This document shows positions 44,813 through 53,170 of a DNA stretch of 64,000 nt, piece after piece. Under the pieces are notes generated by a model that was not told the DNA's origin, ran no database searches, and worked only from the letters and a program-made list of their open reading frames with translations. The translations under genes were made by a program, and so were the position numbers. Every line of letters begins with the position of its first letter. Position 1 is the stretch's first letter. Origin of the DNA: Paracoccaceae bacterium (GTDB lineage Bacteria > Pseudomonadota > Alphaproteobacteria > Rhodobacterales > Rhodobacteraceae); the NCBI GenBank assembly GCA_029862205.1, contig JAOTXT010000006.1, positions 1 to 64,000 of the forward strand, given 5' to 3'.

Positions 44813-45798
44813 TGCGCGCGCTGGTGGTCGAAGAGTTTGCGCCTTTTGAGACCCATGCGCTCCAGGACCTGTCGGACCCGGAGCCAGGCCCGGGCGAGGT
44901 GGTGATCGAGGCCCGCGCCATGGCGCTCAACTTCCCCGATGTCCTGATGGTCGAGGGACGCTATCAGCATAAACCCGACCGCCCGTTCATCCCCGGCTTC
45001 GATGCCGCGGGCGTAATCGCCGCCGTGGGCGAAGGTGTATCTCGCGTGGAACCGGGCGACCGGGCTCTCACCTCGCGCGGCCAGGGCGCTTTTGCGACCA
45101 TGATCTGCGCGCCCGAGACGGCGGTGTGGCGGATGCCGGATGCGATGAGCTTCGAGGACGGTGCCGCCTTCGGACTGGTCTATCTTACCGCCTACATGTC
45201 GATGATCGAGAATGCGAAGGCACTGCCCGGCGAGACCGTGCTGGTCACCGGCGCCTCGGGCGGCGTGGGCCTCGCGATGCTGCAATTCGGCGCGGCGAAG
45301 GCCATGCGCATGATCGGCGGCGTCACCAGCGACGAAAAGGCGGCACTTGCTCGCGCCAATGGGGCCGAGGCCACCGTCGATCTGGCCGCCGAAAACCTGC
45401 GCGACGCGCTTCGCGATCAGGTCTATGCCGTCACCGAGGGCGCAGGTGTCGACCTGGTGATGGACATGGTCGGCGGCGATGTCTTCGATGCCGCCCTCCG
45501 CGCGATCAGACCCGGCGGACGCATCGCCATCGTTGGCTTCGCGAGCGATCGCATTCCGCTGATCAAGGCGAATTATCTGCTGGTGAAACGGCTGACCGCC
45601 GTCGGCTCGCCCCTGACCTCGGGCCACGGGGACACGACTGCGCTGAAGGACCGGGCCATGGCCGAGCTCTTCCAGCTCTATGAGACCGGTAAGCTGAAGC
45701 CGGTGATATCGGAACGGTTAGCCTTCGAGGATTGGCGCGATGCCCTCCGCCGGTTCAAGGAGCGCAAAGTGACCGGCAAGATCGTGATGGTGCCGTGA
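44812..45798 (+). CDS. NADPH:quinone oxidoreductase family protein (MDR superfamily)
   Basis: Zinc-free medium-chain reductase of 328 residues. ALNFPDVLMVEGRYQHKPDRPFIPGFDAAGVI is the N-terminal domain signature, and VLVTGASGGVGLAMLQFGAAKAM is the NADPH-binding motif. The C-terminal HGDTTALKDRAMAELFQLYETGKLKP matches the QOR/Zta-crystallin group. Acryloyl-CoA reductases also belong here, and linkage to MaoC makes a CoA substrate possible. The next gene overlaps its stop by 4 bases (GTGA). Confidence 0.87.
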   Translation: MRALVVEEFAPFETHALQDLSDPEPGPGEVVIEARAMALNFPDVLMVEGRYQHKPDRPFIPGFDAAGVIAAVGEGVSRVEPGDRALTSRGQGAFATMICAPETAVWRMPDAMSFEDGAAFGLVYLTAYMSMIENAKALPGETVLVTGASGGVGLAMLQFGAAKAMRMIGGVTSDEKAALARANGAEATVDLAAENLRDALRDQVYAVTEGAGVDLVMDMVGGDVFDAALRAIRPGGRIAIVGFASDRIPLIKANYLLVKRLTAVGSPLTSGHGDTTALKDRAMAELFQLYETGKLKPVISERLAFEDWRDALRRFKERKVTGKIVMVP

Positions 45799-46298
45799 GC
45801 GCCCCGCGAGAACAGGTGCCGCTCGAGGCGTTCCTGGCCGCGCTCGACGACAACGCCGCGGAAGAAGCACGCGCGGCAGCCGGGCAGATCGATGCTCTGG
45901 AGCGCACGGTCGGTCCGCCCAGCTGGCTCGAGCGCAACCTGATCTCGCTGGCGCTGATCGCGATGGCGCTGTTCCTAGCGGGCACCGGCGCGCTGATCGG
46001 GCTGCTGCCGTGGCTGCGTTCGGTGATCGGGCTTAGCGGTGTAACCCTCCTGGTCGCGGTCTTTCCTGGTCTGGTGCTGGCATATCTGATCTCGGTGAAA
46101 GGACGCACCGCGATCGACAACAAGAAGATGGCGCTGAACGACAAGCATTTTCTGCCTCATGGCGGGGTCTATTTCAGCGCCGCAGGCGAAGGTGAGCCGG
46201 GCATCGTTGTCCGCGTCGATCCTCCCGCAAAAGGCGAGCCGACCCTGCGCGAGCGGGTCGAGGCGCAGTATGATGCCGCCACCAAGCGGCGCTGGTAG
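45795..46298 (+). CDS. Hypothetical membrane protein
   Basis: Not recognised. The GTG at 45795 overlaps the previous stop, giving 167 residues. The N-terminal 45 residues are soluble and Ala/Glu rich. Two membrane helices follow (about 51-76, LISLALIAMALFLAGTGALIGLL, and about 80-102). A cytoplasmic tail contains KGRTAIDNKKMALNDKHFLPHGGVYF and ends in KRRW. It is coupled to the quinone reductase gene. Confidence 0.6.
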   Translation: MSAPREQVPLEAFLAALDDNAAEEARAAAGQIDALERTVGPPSWLERNLISLALIAMALFLAGTGALIGLLPWLRSVIGLSGVTLLVAVFPGLVLAYLISVKGRTAIDNKKMALNDKHFLPHGGVYFSAAGEGEPGIVVRVDPPAKGEPTLRERVEAQYDAATKRRW

Positions 46299-46309
46299 GG
46301 AGCGAGCCC

Positions 46310-47305
46310 ATGCCCAAAGCCCTGATCCAAGGCCGCATCGCAGTGCCGAAGCACCAGAAGCTGCGCGACCGGATGGGCGAGGATTGGCAGATCGTCACCT
46401 GGCACCCGGACGAGCAGCCGGTCGAGGAATATCTCACGATGCTCGAAGACGCCGATGTCGTGATCGGCGGCGCGCCTGCGGTGCAACCTTGGCCAGCGGT
46501 TCCCAATCTCAAGCTCTACCAAATCCCCTGGACCGGCTTCGAGTTCACATCGCCCGACCGGATGCCCAAGGGCATTCCGCTCTGCAATGTGTACGAACAC
46601 GAATCCGCGATCGCCGAATATGCGATGCTAGGGATGCTGGAATGGCGCATCGGGTTGCGCCACATGGATGCGCGCTTCCGTGCGAAGGGTTGGGACGGGC
46701 GGGACCCTGGCGCGGGCGATGTGCACGGCGAGGTGCGGGGCAACACGGTAGGCATCGTCGGCTATGGCCATATCGGCCACGAGGTCGCGGTGCGGGCGCG
46801 AGCCTTCGGGATGAACGTGGTCGGGATCCGCCGCTCGACGCCCCCGTGCCCGCCGGAACTCGATTGGCTGGGGACCATTGACCGCCTTGAAGAGTTATTG
46901 TCCGTCAGCGATTTCGTGATCGTAGCCTGCGACCTAAACAAGGAGACAAGGGGCCTGATCGATGCGGATCGGATCGCGAAGATGAAGCCCACCGGCGTCA
47001 TCATCAATGTGGCCCGCGGCAAGGTGATCGACGAGCAGGCACTCTACGACGCGCTGCGTGACCGGCGCATCGGCGGGGCCGTCATCGATGTCTGGTACAA
47101 CTACAACGAGCCCGGCAAGCCGGATGTCTGGCCCACCAGCTTCCCCTTCCAAGTCTTGGACAACGTCATCTGCTCGGCCCATGAATGCGGCTGGACCGAG
47201 GAACAGATCGACCGCCGCTGGGACGTGGTGGCCCAGAACCTGCGCCGGGTCGTGCACGGCGAAGCGCCGGTGAACCAGGTCTTCGTTGGGACACAGGAGA
47301 CGTGA
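46310..47305 (+). CDS. D-isomer-specific 2-hydroxyacid dehydrogenase family protein
   Basis: NAD-dependent 2-keto acid reductase or 2-hydroxyacid oxidase, 331 residues. VGIVGYGHIGHEVAVRARAFGM is the Rossmann motif, INVARGKVIDEQALYDAL holds the catalytic Arg, and DNVICSAHECGWT holds the likely catalytic His in place of the usual TPH form. The N-terminal domain WHPDEQPVEEYLTMLEDADVVIGG is shorter than in phosphoglycerate dehydrogenase. Substrate unknown. It follows the membrane protein gene by 11 bases. Confidence 0.84.
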   Translation: MPKALIQGRIAVPKHQKLRDRMGEDWQIVTWHPDEQPVEEYLTMLEDADVVIGGAPAVQPWPAVPNLKLYQIPWTGFEFTSPDRMPKGIPLCNVYEHESAIAEYAMLGMLEWRIGLRHMDARFRAKGWDGRDPGAGDVHGEVRGNTVGIVGYGHIGHEVAVRARAFGMNVVGIRRSTPPCPPELDWLGTIDRLEELLSVSDFVIVACDLNKETRGLIDADRIAKMKPTGVIINVARGKVIDEQALYDALRDRRIGGAVIDVWYNYNEPGKPDVWPTSFPFQVLDNVICSAHECGWTEEQIDRRWDVVAQNLRRVVHGEAPVNQVFVGTQET

Positions 47306-47312
47306 CCCCGCG

Positions 47313-47756
47313 ATGAAGCACCGGGCGAAAGTGGCTTTGGTCTCCTTGGTGGCAATGCTAGCCGCGAGTGAGCTTGCCAGCGCGGACACCGATTGCGGCG
47401 TGATGCTGCGCCTGATTGAAGCCGCTCGAAATGGAGAGGCCTTGAGACCAGCGCCGCGCGGTGCAGAGGAATGCGGACGATCCGTCAACCTGGCTGGGCA
47501 GACCGCTGTTCATTGTGCGTGGGCCTTCGCGCTTCGTGCGCCAGAAGCCAGGGCGTTTTTCGATGGTGTGGCCGGGTCTGTTACCACCTGCTTTGGAACT
47601 GAGATCAAACCCATCCGCGATCTTGGGGTGAACCACCCAGACAGTTACGACCTGAGGCAGTATCGGATTGAAGATGTGACCCTGTCGATCTCGCTCAAGG
47701 ACAAGGCGGCGCTCGGCAAGACCTACGTCTTTGCCCGAGCCGAGCGGCAGCAATAG
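47313..47756 (+). CDS. Periplasmic protein of unknown function
   Basis: Not recognised. The ATG at 47313 gives 147 residues with an apparent signal peptide (VALVSLVAMLAASELASA, cleavage near residue 24). The mature part has four Cys (DCGVML, EECGRS, HCAWAF, TCFGTE), suggesting two disulfide bonds, and a beta-rich end. It is the last gene of the 44324-47756 run and ends 4 bases before a convergent gene. Confidence 0.6.
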   Translation: MKHRAKVALVSLVAMLAASELASADTDCGVMLRLIEAARNGEALRPAPRGAEECGRSVNLAGQTAVHCAWAFALRAPEARAFFDGVAGSVTTCFGTEIKPIRDLGVNHPDSYDLRQYRIEDVTLSISLKDKAALGKTYVFARAERQQ

Positions 47757-47760
47757 AACA

Positions 47761-48537
47761 TCAATTGTTCCACCCATGCGCCCGGAGCCGAAAATCGTTC
47801 TTCCCCGAGCGGTCGATCCCGCGCATCAAAAAGATCGAATGCTCCGAGAGGTCGGCCCCGCCCGCCTCCTGGAACTTCCGCTTCGCCGCCTCGCGGTCGT
47901 AGTGCGAGGTTGTTGGCATCATCCGCATGGTCATGCCGCGCCGGGGATGGGGTGAACGGTTCTCCTCGGACCCATGGGCGATATAGACATCGTGCAGCGC
48001 CATCTGCCCCGCCTCCAGGATCAGGTTCACCGCGTCCGCCTCCTCGTATTCCTCGCGCGCCAGCTCCTGGTTCAGCGTGTAGTTCGGGTCGTCCTTGACC
48101 TCATGCGCCATCAGCCGGTCGGCCTTGTGCGAGCCGGGAATATAGCGCAGGCACCCGTTCTCCCTGGTCGCCGCATCGATCGCGATCCAGACCGTGCAGG
48201 TCGCCAAGGGCCGGATCGGCCAATACTGCCCGTCCTGATGCCACGGCGTCTTCTTGCCGTTGTGCGCCGGCTTGGCGAAGAAGCTCATGTTCCAGAGGCA
48301 GATATCGGGCCCGATCACCTGTTCGACCATGTCGAGGATCGCGGGATCGCGCGCGTAGTTCAGAAAACCCAGATCGTAGTTCAGCAGAATCGAGGCATTG
48401 TCCCGGAACTCCGGATGCCGCCGCAGCAGCGCGGCATGGCGGTCGCGGATCTCGTCCAGCTGTGCCTCGGTCAGGCGGTAATCGGGCACGATGAAGCCGC
48501 GCTCATGGTATTCGGCGATCTGGGCTTCGCTCAGCAT
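47761..48537 (-). CDS. Phytanoyl-CoA dioxygenase (PhyH) family protein
   Basis: Fe(II)/2-oxoglutarate oxygenase of 258 residues from the ATG at 48537; a TTG at 48564 is less likely. The His-x-Asp pair is in KKTPWHQDGQYWPI. ENGCLRYIPGSHKADRLM is the PhyH signature, and the distal His is in DVYIAHGSEENRSPHPRRGMTMR, with the 2-oxoglutarate Arg following. Relatives include EctD and toxin-synthesis hydroxylases; the substrate is unknown. The cyclase gene ends 13 bases upstream on the same strand. Confidence 0.87.
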   Translation of the reverse strand: MLSEAQIAEYHERGFIVPDYRLTEAQLDEIRDRHAALLRRHPEFRDNASILLNYDLGFLNYARDPAILDMVEQVIGPDICLWNMSFFAKPAHNGKKTPWHQDGQYWPIRPLATCTVWIAIDAATRENGCLRYIPGSHKADRLMAHEVKDDPNYTLNQELAREEYEEADAVNLILEAGQMALHDVYIAHGSEENRSPHPRRGMTMRMMPTTSHYDREAAKRKFQEAGGADLSEHSIFLMRGIDRSGKNDFRLRAHGWNN

Positions 48538-48550
48538 GAAACCTGTTTCG

Positions 48551-50305
48551 TCAACTGCTCCCAAGTCCGGCTTTCACCAAGCCCTCACGGCAATGCTCGA
48601 GGTCGGCCGCTTCGTGATAATGCAGCGTTGATAGAAACGTGTCGATGCTGAAAGCCGGGTCCAATTCCCGGGTCCGGTCGGCATGGGCCTTCGCCGCCGT
48701 TGCGTCGCCGAGCCAGGCGTAAGAAGCAGCCAAAAAGGCGTGATGGGTGTGATCGGTGGCCGAGAGATGCATGAACGCCTCTATCGCCTCGGCGTATTGG
48801 CGTCCTGTAAAATGGGCCTTGCCGAGATGACTCCAAAACCGCTCCGGGTGATGCGGGTTCAGACGCATCGCCTTACGGATCCACTCGATCGCTTCTTCGG
48901 CGTTGCCGAGCCAATTCAGCAGCTCGCCCTGCTGGACCACTACCAAGTCGTAGTTCGGGTTTAACGCGAGGGCGCGCTCCTGATGGTAACGCATCTTGGT
49001 GAGGTCGTCTGCCAAGACGGCGCAGGCGGCGAGGATGCGATGCGTGTCGGCATCGTTGTCGTCGAGGAAAAGAGCCTTTGCTAACTCGGCTTCGACTTCA
49101 ACAATTGTCGCGTCGATGTCTTCGCACCAACCATAGCCCCATGCCTGACCGAGGATACAGGCGCGCCAAGCATGAGCGTGGGCATAGTCAGGATCAAGTT
49201 CCAGCGCCCGGTCGACAAGCTCGGTCGCTTCAGCGTTATCGGATTTGTTGCTCCGGTGGTGCAGCACCTTGGCAGCCAAGACGCATTCGTAAGCCGCCAT
49301 GTTTGCAGGCGTCTTGCGGGCAAGCTGATCACGCTGCGACGCCTCAACCCGGCCCGGCAGTGTTGCTACAATGGCGGACGTCACCTCGTCCTGGATCTCG
49401 AAGATGTCATCCAGATCGCGGTCGTACTTTTCGGCCCAGATGTGGGAGTCGTTCGCGGTGTCAATAAGCTGCACGGTGATCCGAATTCGATTGCCTGCCT
49501 TGCGCACGCTGCCCTCGACCAAATATTGAGCGCCGAGCGATTTGGCGACCTCGGGAATGTTCACCGACTGACCCTTGTAGACGAAGCTGGAGTTCCGTGA
49601 AATCACGAACAGCTCATGTCTGCGGCTCAACTCGGTAAGAATGTCCTCGGTAAGTCCATCCACGAAGAATTCCTGTTCCGGATCACCGCTCATGTTGGCA
49701 AACGGGAGGACCGCGATCGACGGTTTAACAACGGACCGGGAGTCCCCGCTCAAACCTGCTTCAGAAGGTCGCCCACCGCCCGAGTCCGCAGCATCCAGCA
49801 CCACGCGATAGACCTGCACGGGACGGGAAATATTCTTCAGCGTCTTCTCACCCAGGTCCTCAAACGCCACGTCGACCCGATCCGAGACCTGATCATAGAC
49901 CGCCGCCGTCACCGCGACGCCGCCGATCTCAGCCAGCCCCTCGATCCGCGCTGCGACGTTGACGCCATCGCCAAAGATATCGTTGTCATCGAAGATGATG
50001 TCGCCGAGATTGATGCCGATGCGGAACTCAATCCGGCGGTCTTCGGGCACATCGGAGTTGCGCCGCCGCATGCGCTCCTGGACCTCGACCGCGCATTTCA
50101 CGGCATCCGCGACGCTCTGGAACTCGACCAGCATGCCGTCGCCAGTCGTCTTGATGATCTTTCCTTGATTTTTGTTGATCGCCGGATCGATCAGTTCGAT
50201 CCGGTGTGTCCGGAGACGTGCGAGCGTACCCGGCTCATCAATTTCCATGAGCCGACTGTACCCCGCCATGTCCGCGGCGAGGACCGCAGCGAGCCTGCGT
50301 TCCAT
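48551..50305 (-). CDS. Class III adenylyl cyclase with C-terminal TPR repeats
   Basis: Makes cAMP from ATP. The ATG at 50305 after GGGGGAGAACG gives 584 residues. The catalytic domain is N-terminal with all key residues: metal-binding Asp12 and Asp56 (ADMAGYSRL, TTGDGMLVEF), purine-specifying Lys52 and Asp109, and the transition-state pair Asn116 and Arg120 (GDGVNVAARIEG). A middle domain (about 200-330, SIAVLPFANMSGDPEQEFFVDGLTEDI) is the TolB/FlgO-like module often found in these cyclases, followed by several TPR units to the end. It is cytoplasmic, with no membrane helix. The TPR part probably senses a protein partner. Confidence 0.9.
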   Translation of the reverse strand: MERRLAAVLAADMAGYSRLMEIDEPGTLARLRTHRIELIDPAINKNQGKIIKTTGDGMLVEFQSVADAVKCAVEVQERMRRRNSDVPEDRRIEFRIGINLGDIIFDDNDIFGDGVNVAARIEGLAEIGGVAVTAAVYDQVSDRVDVAFEDLGEKTLKNISRPVQVYRVVLDAADSGGGRPSEAGLSGDSRSVVKPSIAVLPFANMSGDPEQEFFVDGLTEDILTELSRRHELFVISRNSSFVYKGQSVNIPEVAKSLGAQYLVEGSVRKAGNRIRITVQLIDTANDSHIWAEKYDRDLDDIFEIQDEVTSAIVATLPGRVEASQRDQLARKTPANMAAYECVLAAKVLHHRSNKSDNAEATELVDRALELDPDYAHAHAWRACILGQAWGYGWCEDIDATIVEVEAELAKALFLDDNDADTHRILAACAVLADDLTKMRYHQERALALNPNYDLVVVQQGELLNWLGNAEEAIEWIRKAMRLNPHHPERFWSHLGKAHFTGRQYAEAIEAFMHLSATDHTHHAFLAASYAWLGDATAAKAHADRTRELDPAFSIDTFLSTLHYHEAADLEHCREGLVKAGLGSS

Positions 50306-50372
50306 TCGTTCTCCCCCTTGCGCGTAAAGACTACATGGGAGACCGAGCGAAATCCAACTTTTCAGCGAACGG

Positions 50373-51212
50373 CTAGTGCCCCGTCTTCTCGGTATTCCCA
50401 ACGATCATCCGCAGCATCCGGCGCGGCTCGGTGTAGTCGTCGATGGCGCAATGCATCGAGGACCGGTTGTCGAGGCCCAGCAGCATCTTCGTCTTCCAGG
50501 AATGGCGATACTGGAACTCGGGCCGCAATGCGTGGTCGAACAGCTGTGCCAACAGCGCCTCGCTCTCGGCCTCACTTACCTCGTTGATCTTCACCGTGTA
50601 GCCCGGATTCACAAACAGAACCTTCCGGCCCGTGCGCGGATGGGGCCTGACAACCCGATGCACCACATCCGGGTGGCTCACGCGCTGTTCATCGGTCAAT
50701 TTCGGCGTCGCCCCGCCGGTATTCCAGCCCCAGCGATGGGTCGCGGTCAGCCCCTCGATCCGGTCCATTACCGCCTGGGGCAGCCTCTCGTAGGCCAGGG
50801 TCATGTTGGCGACCATGGTGTCGCCGCCTTGCTGCGGTACCTGCTGTGCATAAAGGAAGATTGCGTCGGATGGCTCGGCCTCGTAGCTGAGATCCGAATG
50901 CCAGAATGCCCCCGCCGGCTTGCCCGTGGTGCGCGACTGGCCGGTGCCGTCATTGCGCGCGATGATCGAAATCTCGTGCGTCTGGGGGTGGTGATATTGA
51001 TCCAACACATGGGGTACCAAATGCCCGAAGCGGCGCCCGAAGTCGTGCAGCCAGGGCACATTCTCCTCCAGGTCCGGGATCACGATCGCCACATGATCGA
51101 ACATCGCCCGCTCGACCTTTGCAAAGTCGGCATCCGAAAGCGTCCGGGCGCTGTCGAGCCCATGCACAATGGCGCCGATCGGCCCTTCCAGCGGTTCGAT
51201 GCGAATGGACAT
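50373..51212 (-). CDS. TauD/TfdA-family Fe(II)/2-oxoglutarate dioxygenase
   Basis: Second TauD-like oxygenase of the window, 279 residues from the ATG at 51212 (GAGAAGG upstream). MSIRIEPLEGPIGAIVHGLD is the usual start. The His-x-Asp pair is in AFWHSDLSYEAEPSDAIFLY; the distal His and Arg are in DNRSSMHCAIDDYTEPRRMLRM. DVVHRVVRPHPRTGRKVLFVNPGY is the conserved strand region. Herbicide, taurine or alkyl-sulfate oxygenases are possible relatives; no cognate transporter or sulfonate genes are near. The cyclase gene begins 67 bases downstream. Confidence 0.87.
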   Translation of the reverse strand: MSIRIEPLEGPIGAIVHGLDSARTLSDADFAKVERAMFDHVAIVIPDLEENVPWLHDFGRRFGHLVPHVLDQYHHPQTHEISIIARNDGTGQSRTTGKPAGAFWHSDLSYEAEPSDAIFLYAQQVPQQGGDTMVANMTLAYERLPQAVMDRIEGLTATHRWGWNTGGATPKLTDEQRVSHPDVVHRVVRPHPRTGRKVLFVNPGYTVKINEVSEAESEALLAQLFDHALRPEFQYRHSWKTKMLLGLDNRSSMHCAIDDYTEPRRMLRMIVGNTEKTGH

Positions 51213-51393
51213 GGCGGCCTTCTCACAGGTAAGACGCGATCCCCTTATGCTACCGGCGGTCACTCTGTCGCGGCAAGCAGGCGATTCATCAGGTGGCGAA
51301 TATCGCCCGGGCGCAATAAATTGCCTGCGGCCAAGTTGACGGCGTCATGACCCTGTGTCTGGCTCGGCCAGGATTGAAGGATCGGACATTCCG

Positions 51394-52308
51394 ATGATGA
51401 ATGGCCCACCCGTTCTAATGATCGTGGTCTTAGTCGTCGCCGCGATTGGCCTGGTTGGAATCTCCGCCGCAGTCTTTTTCCTATTGCGAAGCGCGCCCGC
51501 CTCGGTGCGCTCCGTTACCGAACTTGCAAGGGACCGGCGGGGGCTGCTCACCTTGCCAGAGACAAACGGTGTATCCGGCGAATTGCTCGAAGAAAAACAT
51601 ACTTACGACACGATCTTCATCCTACCGGATATCAGCAACTACACCAGCTTCATGACCGGAAGCCGGTTCTCGACCGGCCACGCCCAGCATATCATTTTTT
51701 GCCTGATCAACGCGATGGTCGAGGCCGCGACCCGCACGGTCGAATTGTCCAAACTCGAAGGCGACGCAGCCCTCTTTTACGCCGACGCAAGATGGCATTC
51801 GCCCGAAACGATCGGCAAGACGATGATGGACATCTTCGCAGCCTTCTTTCGGGAACGCGAACGCCTCGCGGCGTCGAATATCTGCAATTGTCATGCTTGC
51901 AGGTCGATCGACCTTCTGGACCTGAAGGCCTTCGTTCACAGGGGGCAGACCACCCGATTTACCTTCCGCGGATCGGTCGACCATTTCGGCACCGACGTGA
52001 TCGTGATCCACCGCATCATGAAAAACGGCGTGACCAGCCGCCGCTACGTCATCGTGACCAACGCCGCCGCCGATTGCATAGACCTGCCCGGTGACCTGAA
52101 GACCCATCCCGTTCAGGAACTGGTCGAGCATTTTGGCCAGATTCACGCGACAGTCTACGAGATTGACGACGAGCGGATGGCGGAGATGTCCCGCTTAAGC
52201 CCCGAAAAACCGCCCTCGGTCTTGAAGTCCTCCATGGGCAAGCTGGCCGAGAACCTCCGGACGCTGAGAGGCGCATTCAAGCGCAAACCGAAATCGACCG
52301 GCTCGTAG
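51394..52308 (+). CDS. Membrane-anchored DUF2652 protein (cyclase-like fold)
   Basis: Function unknown. The ATG at 51394 (no strong ribosome site; GTG at 51355 is possible) gives 304 residues. One N-terminal membrane helix (about 7-33, VLMIVVLVVAAIGLVGISAAVFFLL) precedes a cytoplasmic DUF2652 domain. ILPDISNYTSFM and KLEGDAALFY resemble the two metal-binding Asp motifs of class III cyclases. FGTDVIVIHRI stands where those enzymes have their Asn and Arg, with Arg kept but Asn replaced. A CNCHAC cluster in the middle may bind metal. The C-terminus is basic (AFKRKPKSTGS). Confidence 0.8.
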   Translation: MMNGPPVLMIVVLVVAAIGLVGISAAVFFLLRSAPASVRSVTELARDRRGLLTLPETNGVSGELLEEKHTYDTIFILPDISNYTSFMTGSRFSTGHAQHIIFCLINAMVEAATRTVELSKLEGDAALFYADARWHSPETIGKTMMDIFAAFFRERERLAASNICNCHACRSIDLLDLKAFVHRGQTTRFTFRGSVDHFGTDVIVIHRIMKNGVTSRRYVIVTNAAADCIDLPGDLKTHPVQELVEHFGQIHATVYEIDDERMAEMSRLSPEKPPSVLKSSMGKLAENLRTLRGAFKRKPKSTGS

Positions 52309-52378
52309 TACTTGTTCCGGTCTGGGGTTTTGGCGCTATTCTGGCCCCGCCGGGTGGCAAAATAGGATTTGCAGATTG

Positions 52379-52402
52379 CATGACATAGGACATGACATAG
52401 GA
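52379..52402 (+). repeat. Perfect tandem 12-base duplication before the crotonase gene
   Basis: CATGACATAGGA occurs twice in a row (52379-52390 and 52391-52402). Each copy carries an AGGA that could serve as ribosome site, and the unit length keeps the frame of a possible TTG start at 52376. Confidence 0.8.
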
Positions 52403-52414
52403 ACGGTCGAAGTA

Positions 52415-53170
52415 ATGGTGGAGGAACGCTCTCAGGGCCGCATCGCGCGCCTGGAGCTTTCCAACCCGAAAAAGCTGAACGCTCTCAGCCCATCGCTGAT
52501 CGTGGCGCTCCACGCCCATGCCACGGCGCTGACCGGGGACCCGGATCTGCGCGCAGTGGTGCTGACGGGAGCGGGCACGCGCGCTTTCGCCGCTGGCGCC
52601 GACATCGGTACGCTCGCCAAATTGGACGAGGCAACGGCGCGCGGCTTCATCACTTCGCTCCACCAAGCGATCGATGCGGTGCGCCGCATCCCTGTCCCGG
52701 TCATCGCGGCCATGCGTGGTTACTGCTTCGGCGGCGCGATGGAACTGGCGGCCGCCTGCGACATCCGCATCGCCGATACCAGGTTCACAACCGGCATGCC
52801 CGAGGTGCGCCTAGGCATCCCCTCGGTAATCGAGGCCTGCCTGCTGCCGCGCCTGGTGGGCTGGGGCAAGGCCAGCGAGTTGGTTCTGACCGGTGAGAGC
52901 ATTGATGCGGACGAGGCCCACCGGATCGGATTCCTGCAGCGCCTCTGCGCGCCGGAAGCGCTGGAGGCCGAGACCGAGCGCATGCTCGCCGCGATCCTGG
53001 CCTCGGGGCCCCAGGCGGTCCGCGCCCAGAAGCGGATCATGCGTGGTTGGGAGGGGTTGCCCGAAGCGGACGCGATCGCGGCCAGCATCCTCGAATTCTC
53101 CGCCATCCACGCGACCAGCGAACCGGCGGACATGATCGCCCCGGTCCTCGCCCGGCGGAGACGCAAGTGA
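52415..53170 (+). CDS. Enoyl-CoA hydratase/isomerase family protein
   Basis: Crotonase-fold CoA enzyme of 251 residues. Both catalytic glutamates are present: Glu110 in GGAMELAAACDIRI and Glu130 in GMPEVRLG; the oxyanion segment is RAFAAGADIGTL. A true hydratase is therefore plausible, unlike the homologue at 27226. The ATG at 52415 is the conservative start. A TTG at 52376 with AGGA 9 bases upstream would add 13 residues encoded by the tandem repeat. Its stop overlaps the CitE-like gene (GTGA). Confidence 0.87.
   Translation: MVEERSQGRIARLELSNPKKLNALSPSLIVALHAHATALTGDPDLRAVVLTGAGTRAFAAGADIGTLAKLDEATARGFITSLHQAIDAVRRIPVPVIAAMRGYCFGGAMELAAACDIRIADTRFTTGMPEVRLGIPSVIEACLLPRLVGWGKASELVLTGESIDADEAHRIGFLQRLCAPEALEAETERMLAAILASGPQAVRAQKRIMRGWEGLPEADAIAASILEFSAIHATSEPADMIAPVLARRRRK

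Noticed and set aside
51394-52308. Active second adenylyl cyclase
   Set aside because: The catalytic Asn position is Ile and the purine-specifying residues are not recognisable.
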